Origin: Bacteroidota bacterium
GTDB lineage: Bacteria; Bacteroidota; Bacteroidia; Bacteroidales; FEN-979
NCBI GenBank assembly: GCA_026391715.1
Contig: JAPLDO010000169.1
Coordinates: 1-47,883, forward strand
Length of the DNA: 47,883 bases
Direction of reading: 5' to 3'
The position numbers were made by a program, and so were the translations under genes. The stretch's first letter is position 1, and the number at the start of each line of letters is the position of its first letter. The notes under the pieces are model-generated. The model had not been told where the DNA came from. It saw only the letters and a list, made by a program, of their open reading frames with translations, and made no database searches. Of this stretch, positions 8,668 through 17,330 are shown piece by piece.

Positions 8668-9915
8668 ATGGCTATTTTAAAACCATTTAAAGGACTCAGA
8701 CCACCGGTTGCAATTGCAAAAGACCTCGCCTCGAAACCTTATGATGTACTGAACTCCGACGAAGCAAGGAAAGAGGCAAAAGGTAATGACTATTCCCTGC
8801 TTCACATAATCAAACCGGAAATTGATCTTCCTTCATCGGTTGACATTCATTCCCCGCTTGTTTATGAAATGGCAAAAGCAAATTTTGATCTTTTTCAATC
8901 CAATGGTTGGTTATCTCCCGACAACCAGGATATGCTTTATGTTTATGCCCAAACCATGAACGGCAAAACACAATACGGAATTGTGGGTTGCGCAGGCGTG
9001 GAAGATTACATGAATGGCATTATTAAGAAACATGAACTTACCCGTAAGGATAAAGAAGAAGATCGGATGAAACATGTTCGTATTACCAATGCCAATATGG
9101 AACCTGTTTTTTTTACTTATCCTGTGGTTCCGGCAATTGATAAAATTGTTTCCGAAATTGTAGCAAAAAATAGACCTGTTTATGATTTTGTCGCTGATGA
9201 TGGAGTTGGACACCATTTATGGATCATTGAAAATAAAGAAACAATAGACCATCTGGTAAACCTGTTTGCAAACATTCCATATACTTATGTTGCCGACGGA
9301 CACCACCGCACTGCGGCGGCGGCTCTGGTAGGAAATGAGAAAAAGCAGAACAATCCTTCACATACAGGCAAGGAGGAATACAACTATTTTCTCGCGGTGC
9401 ACTTTCCTGATAATCAACTTTCAATCATTGATTACAACCGGGTTGTAAAAGATTTGAACGGTTTATCAAAGGAGGAGTTTATGGAAAAATTGCAAACCGT
9501 ATTTGATATTGACCAAAAGGGTAAGCAAATTTATAAACCAGATGCACTGCATAATTTCGGGCTTTACATTGATGGAATCTGGTATTCATTGACTGCGAAA
9601 GCAGGAACGTTCAATGATTCTGATCCTATTGGAGTGTTAGATGTTACAATACTTTCCGTTTTGATTCTGGATAATATTCTCGATATAAAGGATCTCAGAA
9701 CATCCAACAGAATTGATTTTGTCGGAGGAATCCGCGGACTTGGCGAATTAGTTAAACGAGTTGATAGTGGTGAAATGAAAGCTGCTTTTGCACTCTATCC
9801 GGTTTCGATGAAACAACTTATTGATATTGCCAACTCCGGTAACATCATGCCTCCGAAAACAACCTGGTTTGAACCCAAATTGCGCTCCGGGCTAATTGTC
9901 CATTCCCTTGATTAG
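8668..9915 (+). CDS. DUF1015 family protein
   Basis: A conserved cytosolic protein of 415 residues. Family marks are the N-terminal PFKGLRPP with SKPYDVLNSDEARKEAKGN, the segment LTRKDKEEDRMKH, and the central YVADGHHRTAAA (GHHRT at residues 211-215), followed by LDVTILSVLILDNILDI and the C-terminal GEVMPPKTTWFEPKLRSGL-type ending. The HHR motif looks like a metal or phosphate site, but no reaction is assigned with confidence. DUF1015 genes commonly sit beside serA/serC in Bacteroidota and Firmicutes, so a link to serine or phosphoglycerate metabolism is a reasonable inference. The start at 8668 gives the expected N-terminus. A perfect 16-bp inverted repeat lies just downstream. Confidence 0.9.
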   Translation: MAILKPFKGLRPPVAIAKDLASKPYDVLNSDEARKEAKGNDYSLLHIIKPEIDLPSSVDIHSPLVYEMAKANFDLFQSNGWLSPDNQDMLYVYAQTMNGKTQYGIVGCAGVEDYMNGIIKKHELTRKDKEEDRMKHVRITNANMEPVFFTYPVVPAIDKIVSEIVAKNRPVYDFVADDGVGHHLWIIENKETIDHLVNLFANIPYTYVADGHHRTAAAALVGNEKKQNNPSHTGKEEYNYFLAVHFPDNQLSIIDYNRVVKDLNGLSKEEFMEKLQTVFDIDQKGKQIYKPDALHNFGLYIDGIWYSLTAKAGTFNDSDPIGVLDVTILSVLILDNILDIKDLRTSNRIDFVGGIRGLGELVKRVDSGEMKAAFALYPVSMKQLIDIANSGNIMPPKTTWFEPKLRSGLIVHSLD

Positions 9916-9938
9916 TTGATCAATCATCAACAATTTCG

Positions 9939-9976
9939 AGAGGCTGACTTTAAAATTAAATTTAAAGTCAGCCTCT
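9939..9976. terminator. Bidirectional intrinsic terminator
   Basis: Arms 9939-9954 and 9961-9976 are perfect 16-bp complements (AGAGGCTGACTTTAAA and its reverse complement) around a 6-nt loop. It sits between the converging DUF1015 gene (ends 9915, +) and the sulfatase gene (ends 9979, -), so it probably serves both. The A/T-rich inner stem replaces a long U-tract. Confidence 0.75.
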
Positions 9977-9978
9977 TG

Positions 9979-11835
9979 TCATTTGTTCATATAGTCACTG
10001 AAAACGGTTTGCAAATAAGCAAATCCTTCCTGTTTTACAGAGTCGGTAAGTTTTGGGTCATTCCACCAATAATAAAAATTACTGGTTTTTTCATAAGTAA
10101 AGTAGGTATCAGGTCTTATCCACCCAACGCCATCTTCAGTTGAATAATAGGCAAAATCAGGAGAATAAGGATTGAAGAGATTTTTGCTATATTGAAATTT
10201 CGGCGACGGAATATTCAGTTGCGCCAACAAGGTAACAGGAAGATCGTACTGATCGCCCAGTTTTTTCCAACGGGTTCCACGAAACTCTTCCTTGATCACA
10301 TTACCGTAAAACAACATTGGGATTTTATGATATTCCTTCGACTCTGGATGCCAGTTCCGGTAAGAATTATGACTGTGATCAGCCACGATGATAAAGAGCG
10401 TATTATTAAACCAGGGCTTCTGCCTCGCTGTTTCGAAGAATTTCCCCAGACAGTGATCAGTGTAATAGGCGGCGTTAATATACTCACGTTCATTGTCGCC
10501 CCATTTTAATGGCTTTTCAAAAGGTTGATCCCATGGTGAATGTGTGCTAAGTGTAAAGAGCGAGGCGAAAAAAGGCTGTTTCATATTTGTTAAATCATCA
10601 AGCAAATATGAAAGTGTAAACTGGTCGTGGATACCTAACTTTCCCTGCGGCAAACTTTCTGGAAAATCGGCGCCCTCCATAACCTTATCGAATCCGTTAA
10701 AGAAGATGTAACTCTTGATATTTCCATAAATCAGTTGACCGCCAAAGTAAAACGCAGTTGTGTAACCGGCTTTACTAAGATCTTTTACAACGCTTGGCAA
10801 TTTTACAATTTTATCAGGCTGAACCGTAATTGAACTTATCGGATGTGCCGGAAATCCACTGAAAATGGATGCCATTCCCTGCTCTGATCGCGATCCGGAT
10901 GCATAGATCTGATCAAACAGAATTCCATTTTCCTGCAATTTCTTGAATTCCGGGGTGATGCCCGGTTTGCCTCCAAGGTCTTCTATCAGATCCGCCGACC
11001 AACTTTCAAGAATGAACAATACAATATTTGGCCTGTCGGTTTTTAATACATGAATAGTAGTATCAACAGTCGTCTGATAAATCTTCTTCATGATTTGTGC
11101 TGCTTTTACAGGATTCATAAAGATATATGGATTATGACCAAAGTTCTGAAGATTCTCAAATATACTGATGTATAAGTTAAATCCATTGTTTACCGCAGCT
11201 ATGTTAAGAATATTGTGATCGGAAAAATATGATTCGCTCTGATTGATTGGAATTTGCTGCATTCCTCCGCGTAAGCCAATGAAAAGAAGCCCAGGCGTTA
11301 TAATCACAAAAGCAAAAGACTGAAAAGGATGAAAACGCCACTTGTAAATGTCAGAGTGGAAAAAGCGGAGATACAGATAGACCCCGGAAAAGAAAAGAGC
11401 GAGGAAAATAAAAACCAGAAAAATGAAAGTACCAGTCTCTGCCGAGTTAAAAATCTCACTCGGATGATTCAGGTATTTTATAACCTTATATGTCAGTTTT
11501 GTTTTCCATTCAGCATAAATCCCCATTTCACCCGCAACTGTTAGCGAATAGACGAAAATCAGAATGCCGGAGTAAATTGTATTAAGGAGGTTCAACCATT
11601 TCGGACAATACACTAATTGAATAACAAGAATAATAAATGGAACGACAAGAATGTAACACGTTGTAGCCACATCAAGTTTCAGGGAATGAGGGAAAATACC
11701 TAATGCTTCAATAAAACCAATTTGCTCAACCATGATGATTTTCAGGTAGTAAATAAGAAAAACCATTCTGGTCAGATTGAAAAAAAAGATCCAGAATAGG
11801 AATTGTCGAATCAATGAAAATATCGTTTTTCGCAT
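9979..11835 (-). CDS. LTA-synthase-like membrane sulfatase (alkaline-phosphatase superfamily)
   Basis: Predicted inner-membrane phosphotransferase or hydrolase of 618 residues. The start is placed at the ATG at 11835 (MRKTIFSLIRQF). A longer reading frame extends to 12024 but would run into the divergent yggS gene. The first ~220 residues carry about five hydrophobic segments. A periplasmic sulfatase domain follows, starting at RPNIVLFILESWSADLIEDLGG. The nucleophile region reads GSRSEQGMASIFSGFP, with Ser where Gram-positive LtaS has Thr. VADHSHNSYRNWHPESKEYHKIPMLFYG supplies the conserved D-H metal ligands. Gram-negative relatives act as phosphoglycerol or phosphoethanolamine transferases on glycans or lipids. 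The actual donor and acceptor here are unknown. It is monocistronic by context. Confidence 0.85.
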   Translation of the reverse strand: MRKTIFSLIRQFLFWIFFFNLTRMVFLIYYLKIIMVEQIGFIEALGIFPHSLKLDVATTCYILVVPFIILVIQLVYCPKWLNLLNTIYSGILIFVYSLTVAGEMGIYAEWKTKLTYKVIKYLNHPSEIFNSAETGTFIFLVFIFLALFFSGVYLYLRFFHSDIYKWRFHPFQSFAFVIITPGLLFIGLRGGMQQIPINQSESYFSDHNILNIAAVNNGFNLYISIFENLQNFGHNPYIFMNPVKAAQIMKKIYQTTVDTTIHVLKTDRPNIVLFILESWSADLIEDLGGKPGITPEFKKLQENGILFDQIYASGSRSEQGMASIFSGFPAHPISSITVQPDKIVKLPSVVKDLSKAGYTTAFYFGGQLIYGNIKSYIFFNGFDKVMEGADFPESLPQGKLGIHDQFTLSYLLDDLTNMKQPFFASLFTLSTHSPWDQPFEKPLKWGDNEREYINAAYYTDHCLGKFFETARQKPWFNNTLFIIVADHSHNSYRNWHPESKEYHKIPMLFYGNVIKEEFRGTRWKKLGDQYDLPVTLLAQLNIPSPKFQYSKNLFNPYSPDFAYYSTEDGVGWIRPDTYFTYEKTSNFYYWWNDPKLTDSVKQEGFAYLQTVFSDYMNK

Positions 11836-11884
11836 GGTAAAATAAAAAGCAAAGGTAAGGCTAACGGCTTCACCTGCAAATTCG

Positions 11885-11892
11885 TATTTTTG
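11885..11892 (+). promoter_or_regulatory. -7-like promoter box for yggS
   Basis: TATTTTTG matches TAnnTTTG and lies 22 bp before the GTG start of yggS, in the 79-bp divergent space between the sulfatase and yggS. No convincing -33 element is visible. Confidence 0.4.
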
Positions 11893-11914
11893 TCGAATTA
11901 AAATCATTATTACT

Positions 11915-12595
11915 GTGGATATTTCCCAGCGAATTTCAATACTCCGGCAATCAGTTCCTGATAATGTCACCGTAGTTGCGGTTTCAAAAACCAAACCGAT
12001 CGCTGAGATGATCAAGGCATACAATGCCGGACTACGGAATTTCGGTGAGAATAAGGCACAAGAAATTGCGGTTAAACAGCCACAAATGCCATCGGATACA
12101 ATCTGGCACTTTATCGGTCATTTGCAAACCAATAAGGTGAAATTAATCGCGCCTTTTATCCACCTCATTCATAGTGTTGACAGCGTAAATCTGCTCAAAG
12201 AGATCAATAAGGAAGCCATAAAAAACAGCCGCGTTATTGATTGTTTGCTTCAGTTTTATATTGCAACCGAAGAGACTAAATTTGGTTTGGATATTCAGGA
12301 GTCGCGCGAAATTCTTGATAATCTGAGTAGTCTGAACCTGAATAATGTCAGAGTTACAGGCGTGATGGGTATGGCAAGTTTTTCAGATAATCTTAATCTC
12401 ATAAGACTTGAATTTAACAGCCTTCGTTTCATATTTGAATTGTTGAAAACTGAATATTTCAGTCACAGTATTTACTTTAAAGAAATCTCTATGGGCATGT
12501 CGGGCGATTATCGAATTGCCATTGAAGAGGGCAGCACAATGGTACGCATCGGGACGTCAATTTTTGGCGAAGCGCTCAGGAACATTCAGAAATAG
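11915..12595 (+). CDS. yggS: YggS family PLP homeostasis protein
   Basis: Single-domain fold-type III (alanine-racemase-like) PLP-binding protein. It keeps free pyridoxal phosphate in balance and has no known catalytic turnover. The 226-residue protein has the PLP lysine K25 in VAVSKTKP, then NFGENKAQE, WHFIGHLQTNKVK, IHSVDS, and the C-terminal SMGMSGDYRIAIEEGSTMVRIGTSIFGEAL, which contacts the phosphate. Every family motif is intact. Start: GTG at 11915. No in-frame ATG lies just upstream, and the N-terminus matches homologues in length. The 3' end overlaps the converging prmC gene by 20 bp, so the two transcripts are antisense at their ends. Confidence 0.93.
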   Translation: MDISQRISILRQSVPDNVTVVAVSKTKPIAEMIKAYNAGLRNFGENKAQEIAVKQPQMPSDTIWHFIGHLQTNKVKLIAPFIHLIHSVDSVNLLKEINKEAIKNSRVIDCLLQFYIATEETKFGLDIQESREILDNLSSLNLNNVRVTGVMGMASFSDNLNLIRLEFNSLRFIFELLKTEYFSHSIYFKEISMGMSGDYRIAIEEGSTMVRIGTSIFGEALRNIQK

Positions 12596-13457
12596 CGCGA
12601 ATAATCCGGGGTTTACCATTAACATCGTTGTATAATTCAACCTGGGAAAATCCCAAATCAATAAGGATTTCCATTATCTGTCGCCCAAAGTGTTCATTAA
12701 TTTCGAAATACAAACTGCCCTGACTTCTCAGATGGCGCTTTGCAAACCCACTTATTGTCCGGAAGAAAATCAAAGGATCCTCATCAGGGACAAAAAGCGC
12801 AATAGCAGGCTCAAATTCGGTTACATTCCGGTTCATAAGGCGTTTCTCACTTTCGGTTATATATGGCGGATTGCTTACAATCAGATCGAACTGCCCAAGC
12901 ATTGTCTGATCAAAAGGGCTAAGAATGTTAATACGGCGAAAAATGATGTCGCACTTTGTATTATCGGCATTTTCTCTTGCAAGATTCAAAGCATCTAATG
13001 AAATATCAATTGCTGTTATAACAGATTCCTGAAAATTCATTTTAATATTAATGGCGATACATCCGGAACCGGTTCCAATATCAAGTATTGAAAAGTCAGA
13101 TGATCGTCTAAATGTCAGATCTTTCTGGATGAGCGCACAAAGTTCCTCTGTTTCCATCCTCGGAATCAGAACTCGCCTGTCAACCTTGAGTTTTACTCCA
13201 TTAAACCACCCTACGCCTATTATATATTGTATAGGCTCGCCGGATATAAGCGCCAGCAGAGCCTGATCAAATTGGGTCGCCATTGTTTCAGATAATGACT
13301 GATTATAAGATAAATGAACAGTTGGCTTCGCCCAATCCAAATATGCCTCAAAGAGCAAATAAATAATTTGTCTGATTTCGTTTGCAGTATAGATGTTCGC
13401 CAACCTGGCTTTAAATTTATTGATCAGATCAATTACCCGAATGGTTGTGTTTTTCAT
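12576..13457 (-). CDS. prmC: Peptide chain release factor N5-glutamine methyltransferase
   Basis: SAM-dependent enzyme that methylates the Gln of the GGQ motif in RF1/RF2, needed for efficient termination. The 293-residue protein has an N-terminal helical domain (about 1-75) containing GEPIQYIIG, the linker RVLIPRMETEEL (the family's LIPRPETE), SAM motif I DIGTGSG (126-132), and the catalytic NPPY at 196-199 that holds the substrate glutamine. In the PRPETE-like motif the second proline is methionine (PRMETEE), a mild variation. The start at 13457 is 35 bp from the divergent YigZ gene, so both promoters must lie in that short space. The 3' end overlaps yggS. Confidence 0.94.
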   Translation of the reverse strand: MKNTTIRVIDLINKFKARLANIYTANEIRQIIYLLFEAYLDWAKPTVHLSYNQSLSETMATQFDQALLALISGEPIQYIIGVGWFNGVKLKVDRRVLIPRMETEELCALIQKDLTFRRSSDFSILDIGTGSGCIAINIKMNFQESVITAIDISLDALNLARENADNTKCDIIFRRINILSPFDQTMLGQFDLIVSNPPYITESEKRLMNRNVTEFEPAIALFVPDEDPLIFFRTISGFAKRHLRSQGSLYFEINEHFGRQIMEILIDLGFSQVELYNDVNGKPRIIRAISECS

Positions 13458-13492
13458 TCGACTAAATTAAAAATAAAAGTAATTTCGCAGCT

Positions 13493-14113
13493 ATGGAAAC
13501 TGCCACTGATGTTTATCTTTCTGTGGTTGGCGAGTCGCAGGGTGTATATCGCGAAAAAGCCAGCAAATTTATTGCTTTTGCGATGCCGGTTTCAACCGAG
13601 GAAGAGGTAAAAGAGAAACTTGATTCAATACGTAAAGCCTACCATGATGCAAATCACCACTGTTATGCCTATCGTTTGGGACATGAAAATCCCATTTATC
13701 GCACCAATGATGATGGCGAACCTTCGGGGTCGGCGGGAAAACCAATTTACGGACAGATACTTTCCACTCGATTATCGGATATTCTCATTGTTGTAATCCG
13801 GTATTTTGGCGGTACGAAACTTGGCATTCCGGGGTTAATCCATGCATACCGGACTGCATCGCGCGAGGCATTGGATACAGCTCAAATAGTTGAGAAAACA
13901 ATCAGAATAAACTTCAGGGTTGTTTTCAGTTATGAATCAATGAACGAGATTATGCGGATCGTTAAAGAGGAGCAGGTAAAAATGGTCAGGCAAATCACCG
14001 GGGAACACTGCACCATAGAATTCCTTGTAAGAAAAAGCGTCAGGCAAAAAGTTGAAAACCGGCTGGCCCGTTTGAAGATTGTTTCGATTGAAATATTTGA
14101 TATTTCTAACTAA
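13493..14113 (+). CDS. YigZ/IMPACT family protein (UPF0029)
   Basis: A 206-residue protein with two domains. Residues about 8-125 form the Impact N-terminal fold: SKFIAFAMPVSTEEEVKEKLDSIRKAYHDANHHCYAYRLG, then DDGEPSGSAGKPIYGQI and VVIRYFGGTKLGIPGLIHAYRTASREAL. Residues about 135-205 are the small UPF0029 C-terminal domain. The sequence motifs are near-invariant in the family. Bacterial YigZ has been structurally studied, but its function is unsettled, with suggestions around translation or stress by analogy with eukaryotic IMPACT. It is divergent from prmC. A near-match to the -7 box (TAATTTCG, 13480-13487) sits just before the start. Confidence 0.9.
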   Translation: METATDVYLSVVGESQGVYREKASKFIAFAMPVSTEEEVKEKLDSIRKAYHDANHHCYAYRLGHENPIYRTNDDGEPSGSAGKPIYGQILSTRLSDILIVVIRYFGGTKLGIPGLIHAYRTASREALDTAQIVEKTIRINFRVVFSYESMNEIMRIVKEEQVKMVRQITGEHCTIEFLVRKSVRQKVENRLARLKIVSIEIFDISN

Positions 14114-14434
14114 TTGATATTTAAGTAAATGAAAATTTATAATGCTTCCAAATAATTCCTTTGCGGAATTTATTAAGGCAAATAACCTTTTGAATGGGCG
14201 ATGATTAAGATCGGTATAATGGTTCATTTAATGAAGTCAAATCATTTTTACAGATACTTTTTTTGACAAAATCAAGGATAAATAATTTTTTTTATCAACA
14301 TTTTTTACCAAAATTTGTTAATTAAATCAAGGGTTCGTTGTTCATTGGTTATCAATGAATGATTGCATTCTAAAACCTTGAATCTCTGAAAAATATTTTC
14401 TTTCGAGCAATTAACAATCACGGAAAAAGGGTTA
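14114..14434. other. AT-rich intergenic region upstream of dnaA
   Basis: This 321-bp gap is strongly AT-rich and holds no gene. Two weak stem-loops lie just after the YigZ stop: around 14149-14174 (ATTCC...GGAAT) and around 14174-14190 (AAGG...CCTT). One TTATCAACA (14292-14300) differs by one base from the TTATNCACA DnaA-box consensus, and TTATCAATG (14349-14357) by more. This is too few to call an origin. It probably contains the dnaA promoter and perhaps an autoregulatory DnaA site. Confidence 0.4.
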
Positions 14435-15871
14435 ATGGAAAAGTACGCAGTTGAAGTTTGGGAAAATTGCCTTAAAGTAATTAAAGATAATATAAACTTC
14501 CAAAGTTATAAAACCTGGTTTCTTCCGATCACTGCTGTTAAACTGTCTGAAAAAGTTTTAACAATCCAGGTTCCGAGTCAGTTTTTTTATGAATGGCTTG
14601 AAGAACATTACATAGGATTATTGAAGAAGACCATTAAGAAGGAATTAGGAAATGAAGGACGGTTAGAATACAGCATTATTGTTGATAATTCCGACAGCGA
14701 ACCAGGCCCTTACACGATAAAAATGCCAACTGGCGATAAGAAAGCGACCATAAACCCGGCTGTATCCATGCCTTATGATTTAAACAAAGGATCCTCGAAA
14801 GAGATACCAAATCCGTTTATCATACCTGGGTTGAAAAAACTCAAAATCAATTCGCAATTGATTGAAAGTTATTCCTTTGATAACTTTATCGAAGGCGATT
14901 GCAATCGTCTGGCACGTTCTGCAGGGTTTGCTGTTGCTGGTAATCCTGGCAAAACAGCATTCAATCCTCTCCTTTTGTATAGCCAAACCGGGCTTGGAAA
15001 AACCCACCTTTCCCACGCCATCGGACTTCAGGTCAGAAATCTTTTTCCTGAAAAGACTGTTCTGTATGTAACCACCGATCAATTTATTAATCAGTTTATT
15101 GACGCCGTTAAAAGTAATAATCATAACGATTTCGTCCATTTCTATCAAATGATTGATGTACTGATCATTGATGATATTCATAATTTGGCCGGCAAAGATA
15201 AAACTCAGGATGTTTTCTTCCATATATTCAATCACTTAAATCAAAAAAGTAATCAAATCATTTTAACTTCCGATAAGCCTCCTGTTGAGATGAAAGGCAT
15301 TGAACCAAGGTTGCTATCGAGGTTTAAATGGGGACTTTCGGCTGATATGCAGTTACCCGACTTTGAAACCCGCATCGCCATTCTTAATAAAAAACTATAC
15401 AATGACGGGATTCAGATTCCAACTGAAGTAGTCGAATACCTTGCATACAATATTAACACGAACATCAGGGAACTCGAAGGAGCCTATATTTCGCTCCTTG
15501 CTCAATCGTCGCTGAATAAAAAAAATATCACGGTTGAACTTGCAAGGCAGATGATTGATAAGTTTGTAAAAAATAATGTGCGGGAAATATCAATTGATTA
15601 TATCCAGAAGGTGATTTGTGAATATTTCAAAATTACGGTAGCTTCTATTCATTCGAAAACAAGAAAACGAAACATTGTTCAGGCGAGACAACTATCAATG
15701 TATTTTTCAAAGAAACACACAAATTCCTCCCTGGCAAGCATTGGGCATCAATGTGGTAATAAAGATCATGCAACCGTTCTTCACGCCTGTAGAACAGTCA
15801 ATAATCTTGTTGAAACCGATAAGCAGTTCAGGGCTTTCGTAGAAGAACTTGATAAAAAGATCAAATTTTAA
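14435..15871 (+). CDS. dnaA: Chromosomal replication initiator protein DnaA
   Basis: AAA+ ATPase that binds DnaA boxes, melts the origin and loads the helicase. The 478-residue protein shows the four usual domains: an N-terminal interaction domain (1-80, VWENCLKVIKDNINFQSYKTWF), a short linker, the AAA+ core with Walker A QTGLGKTH (184-191) and Walker B VLIIDDIHNLAGKDKTQ, and the C-terminal DNA-binding domain with signature CGNKDHATVLHACRTV. Oddities: the linker is compact, the Walker A region reads YSQTGLGKTH where YGGVGLGKTH is usual, and the DNA-binding signature has CGNKDHATV where GGRDHSTV is common. These look like lineage drift rather than loss. A phosphatase, a dehydratase and a methyltransferase follow closely on the same strand. 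Confidence 0.97.
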   Translation: MEKYAVEVWENCLKVIKDNINFQSYKTWFLPITAVKLSEKVLTIQVPSQFFYEWLEEHYIGLLKKTIKKELGNEGRLEYSIIVDNSDSEPGPYTIKMPTGDKKATINPAVSMPYDLNKGSSKEIPNPFIIPGLKKLKINSQLIESYSFDNFIEGDCNRLARSAGFAVAGNPGKTAFNPLLLYSQTGLGKTHLSHAIGLQVRNLFPEKTVLYVTTDQFINQFIDAVKSNNHNDFVHFYQMIDVLIIDDIHNLAGKDKTQDVFFHIFNHLNQKSNQIILTSDKPPVEMKGIEPRLLSRFKWGLSADMQLPDFETRIAILNKKLYNDGIQIPTEVVEYLAYNINTNIRELEGAYISLLAQSSLNKKNITVELARQMIDKFVKNNVREISIDYIQKVICEYFKITVASIHSKTRKRNIVQARQLSMYFSKKHTNSSLASIGHQCGNKDHATVLHACRTVNNLVETDKQFRAFVEELDKKIKF

Positions 15872-15883
15872 TTAGATTCCCCC

Positions 15884-16351
15884 TTGTTAAAAATCCTTTT
15901 TGTTTGTACGGGAAATATCTGCCGCTCCCCTCTCGCCGAAGGCATTTTACGTGATAAACTGCTTAGGGCAAATATACAGGCAATTGTTGATTCCTGTGGA
16001 TTTGAGTCGTTCCATGTGGGTGATAAGCCTGATTCACGCGCAATTGCTGTATCGAAGAAACGCGGAATTGATATTTCAGGTCATCGGGCAAGGCTTTTTC
16101 GGGATCGTGATTTTGAGGAGTTCGATATGATTTTTGTGATGGATTCTACACACCATAAGAATGTGATGAAGCGGTCAAGGAATTCTGATGATCAATTGAA
16201 GGTTGATTATTTTCTGAATGTTTTACAACCCGGTCAAAACCTTGATGTTCCTGATCCCTGGTACCACGATTTGAATGCTTTTGAAAAAGTATATGCGCAA
16301 TTGGATGAGGCTTGTGAAGCCTTCGTGAAACGAGTAACTAAAACGATCTGA
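15884..16351 (+). CDS. Low-molecular-weight protein-tyrosine phosphatase
   Basis: Cysteine-dependent phosphotyrosine phosphatase of 155 residues. The active-site loop C8-TGNIC-R14-S is the canonical CX5R(S/T) near the N-terminus. The catalytic acid lies in VPDPWYHD (DPWY) near residue 125, and the length is standard. Start: TTG at 15884, 12 bp after dnaA. No ATG fits because the P-loop lies only seven residues into the protein. In many Bacteroidota this gene directly follows dnaA, so the order here is the conserved one. Substrates are unknown; relatives act on exopolysaccharide tyrosine kinases or on small phosphorylated molecules. Confidence 0.92.
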   Translation: MLKILFVCTGNICRSPLAEGILRDKLLRANIQAIVDSCGFESFHVGDKPDSRAIAVSKKRGIDISGHRARLFRDRDFEEFDMIFVMDSTHHKNVMKRSRNSDDQLKVDYFLNVLQPGQNLDVPDPWYHDLNAFEKVYAQLDEACEAFVKRVTKTI

Positions 16352-16355
16352 AAAG

Positions 16356-17330
16356 ATGAATTCCGCTCAATTTCCGGTTCCCGACGGCGCAGCGATAAAA
16401 CTGGCGCATCAAAGAATAAGACCTTTCATCAACCGCACAACTGTATTGACATCCCAAACCATCAACAGGATGTACAATACAGAATTTTTTCTGAAATGTG
16501 AGAATTTTCAAAAAGTTGGAGCTTTTAAAGCTCGCGGCGCAATCAATGCTGTATTATCACTTGAAAAACAACATTTAGTCAATGGTGTTGCTACGCATTC
16601 CTCTGGTAATCACGCTCAGGCTCTCTCATATTCAGCTTCGCTGGTTAGAACTAAAGCCTATATTGTAATGCCTTCAAATTCGTCAAAAGTAAAAGTAGAA
16701 GCAGTAAAAGGCTACGGTGGCATAATAACTTTTTGTGAACCCACGCTGGAATCGAGAGAAACAATGTTGAATAAAATTCTGAAAGAAACCGGCGCAATTG
16801 AAATTCACCCGTATAACGATGTACGGATCATTGCAGGGCAAGCCACTGCAGCACTTGAATTAATTGAAGATTTTGGAAATTTTGATCTGATTCTGGCTCC
16901 AGTCGGCGGTGGCGGTTTACTCAGCGGAACCGCTCTTTCTGTCCATTATTTCAGTTCTGGCGGCAAGGTTATTGCAGTTGAACCGGAACAAGCAAACGAT
17001 GCTTTTTTATCCTTTACTCAAAAACAATTTGTCCCTTCTGTTAATCCTGTAACCATTGCCGATGGACTTCGCACTTCGCTTGGCTCAGTTACTTTTCCCA
17101 TAATCCTTGACCATGTTAACAACATCGTGACGGTTAGTGAAGCTGGCATTGTGAAAGCCATGCGTTTTTTATGGGAACGCCTTAAAATCATTGTAGAACC
17201 ATCATCAGCGGTTCCCTTCGCTGCTATCATGGAAGGCAAGGTTAATGTTTCCGGCAAGCGAACAGGAATCATAATTTCGGGCGGAAATGTTGATCTCGAT
17301 GAGCTACCATGGATCATGCGTCATGATTAA
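16356..17330 (+). CDS. Threonine/serine dehydratase-like PLP enzyme
   Basis: Fold-type II PLP enzyme of 324 residues that most likely deaminates threonine or serine to the 2-oxo acid plus ammonia. The Schiff-base lysine is K58 in VGAFKARGA. HSSGNHAQALSYSA is the substrate/phosphate loop, and APVGGGGLLSGTALSV is the glycine-rich PLP-phosphate loop. There is no C-terminal ACT regulatory domain, so it belongs to the catabolic or serine-racemase-like short forms and is unlikely to be feedback-controlled by isoleucine. It starts 4 bp after the phosphatase stop and its last 8 bp overlap the methyltransferase start, so it is embedded in the dnaA operon. That position between phosphatase and methyltransferase is less usual. 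Serine racemase is an alternative. Confidence 0.86.
   Translation: MNSAQFPVPDGAAIKLAHQRIRPFINRTTVLTSQTINRMYNTEFFLKCENFQKVGAFKARGAINAVLSLEKQHLVNGVATHSSGNHAQALSYSASLVRTKAYIVMPSNSSKVKVEAVKGYGGIITFCEPTLESRETMLNKILKETGAIEIHPYNDVRIIAGQATAALELIEDFGNFDLILAPVGGGGLLSGTALSVHYFSSGGKVIAVEPEQANDAFLSFTQKQFVPSVNPVTIADGLRTSLGSVTFPIILDHVNNIVTVSEAGIVKAMRFLWERLKIIVEPSSAVPFAAIMEGKVNVSGKRTGIIISGGNVDLDELPWIMRHD

Noticed and set aside
11835-12024. Longer N-terminus for the sulfatase-like gene
   Set aside because: The extra 63 codons overlap the start of the divergent yggS gene and are unlike a membrane-protein start. MRKTIFSLIRQF at 11835 fits better.
14292-14357. Possible DnaA boxes and an origin upstream of dnaA
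   Set aside because: Only one near-consensus TTATCAACA and one poorer match are visible. No cluster of boxes and no clear unwinding element with repeats, so an origin call is not supported.
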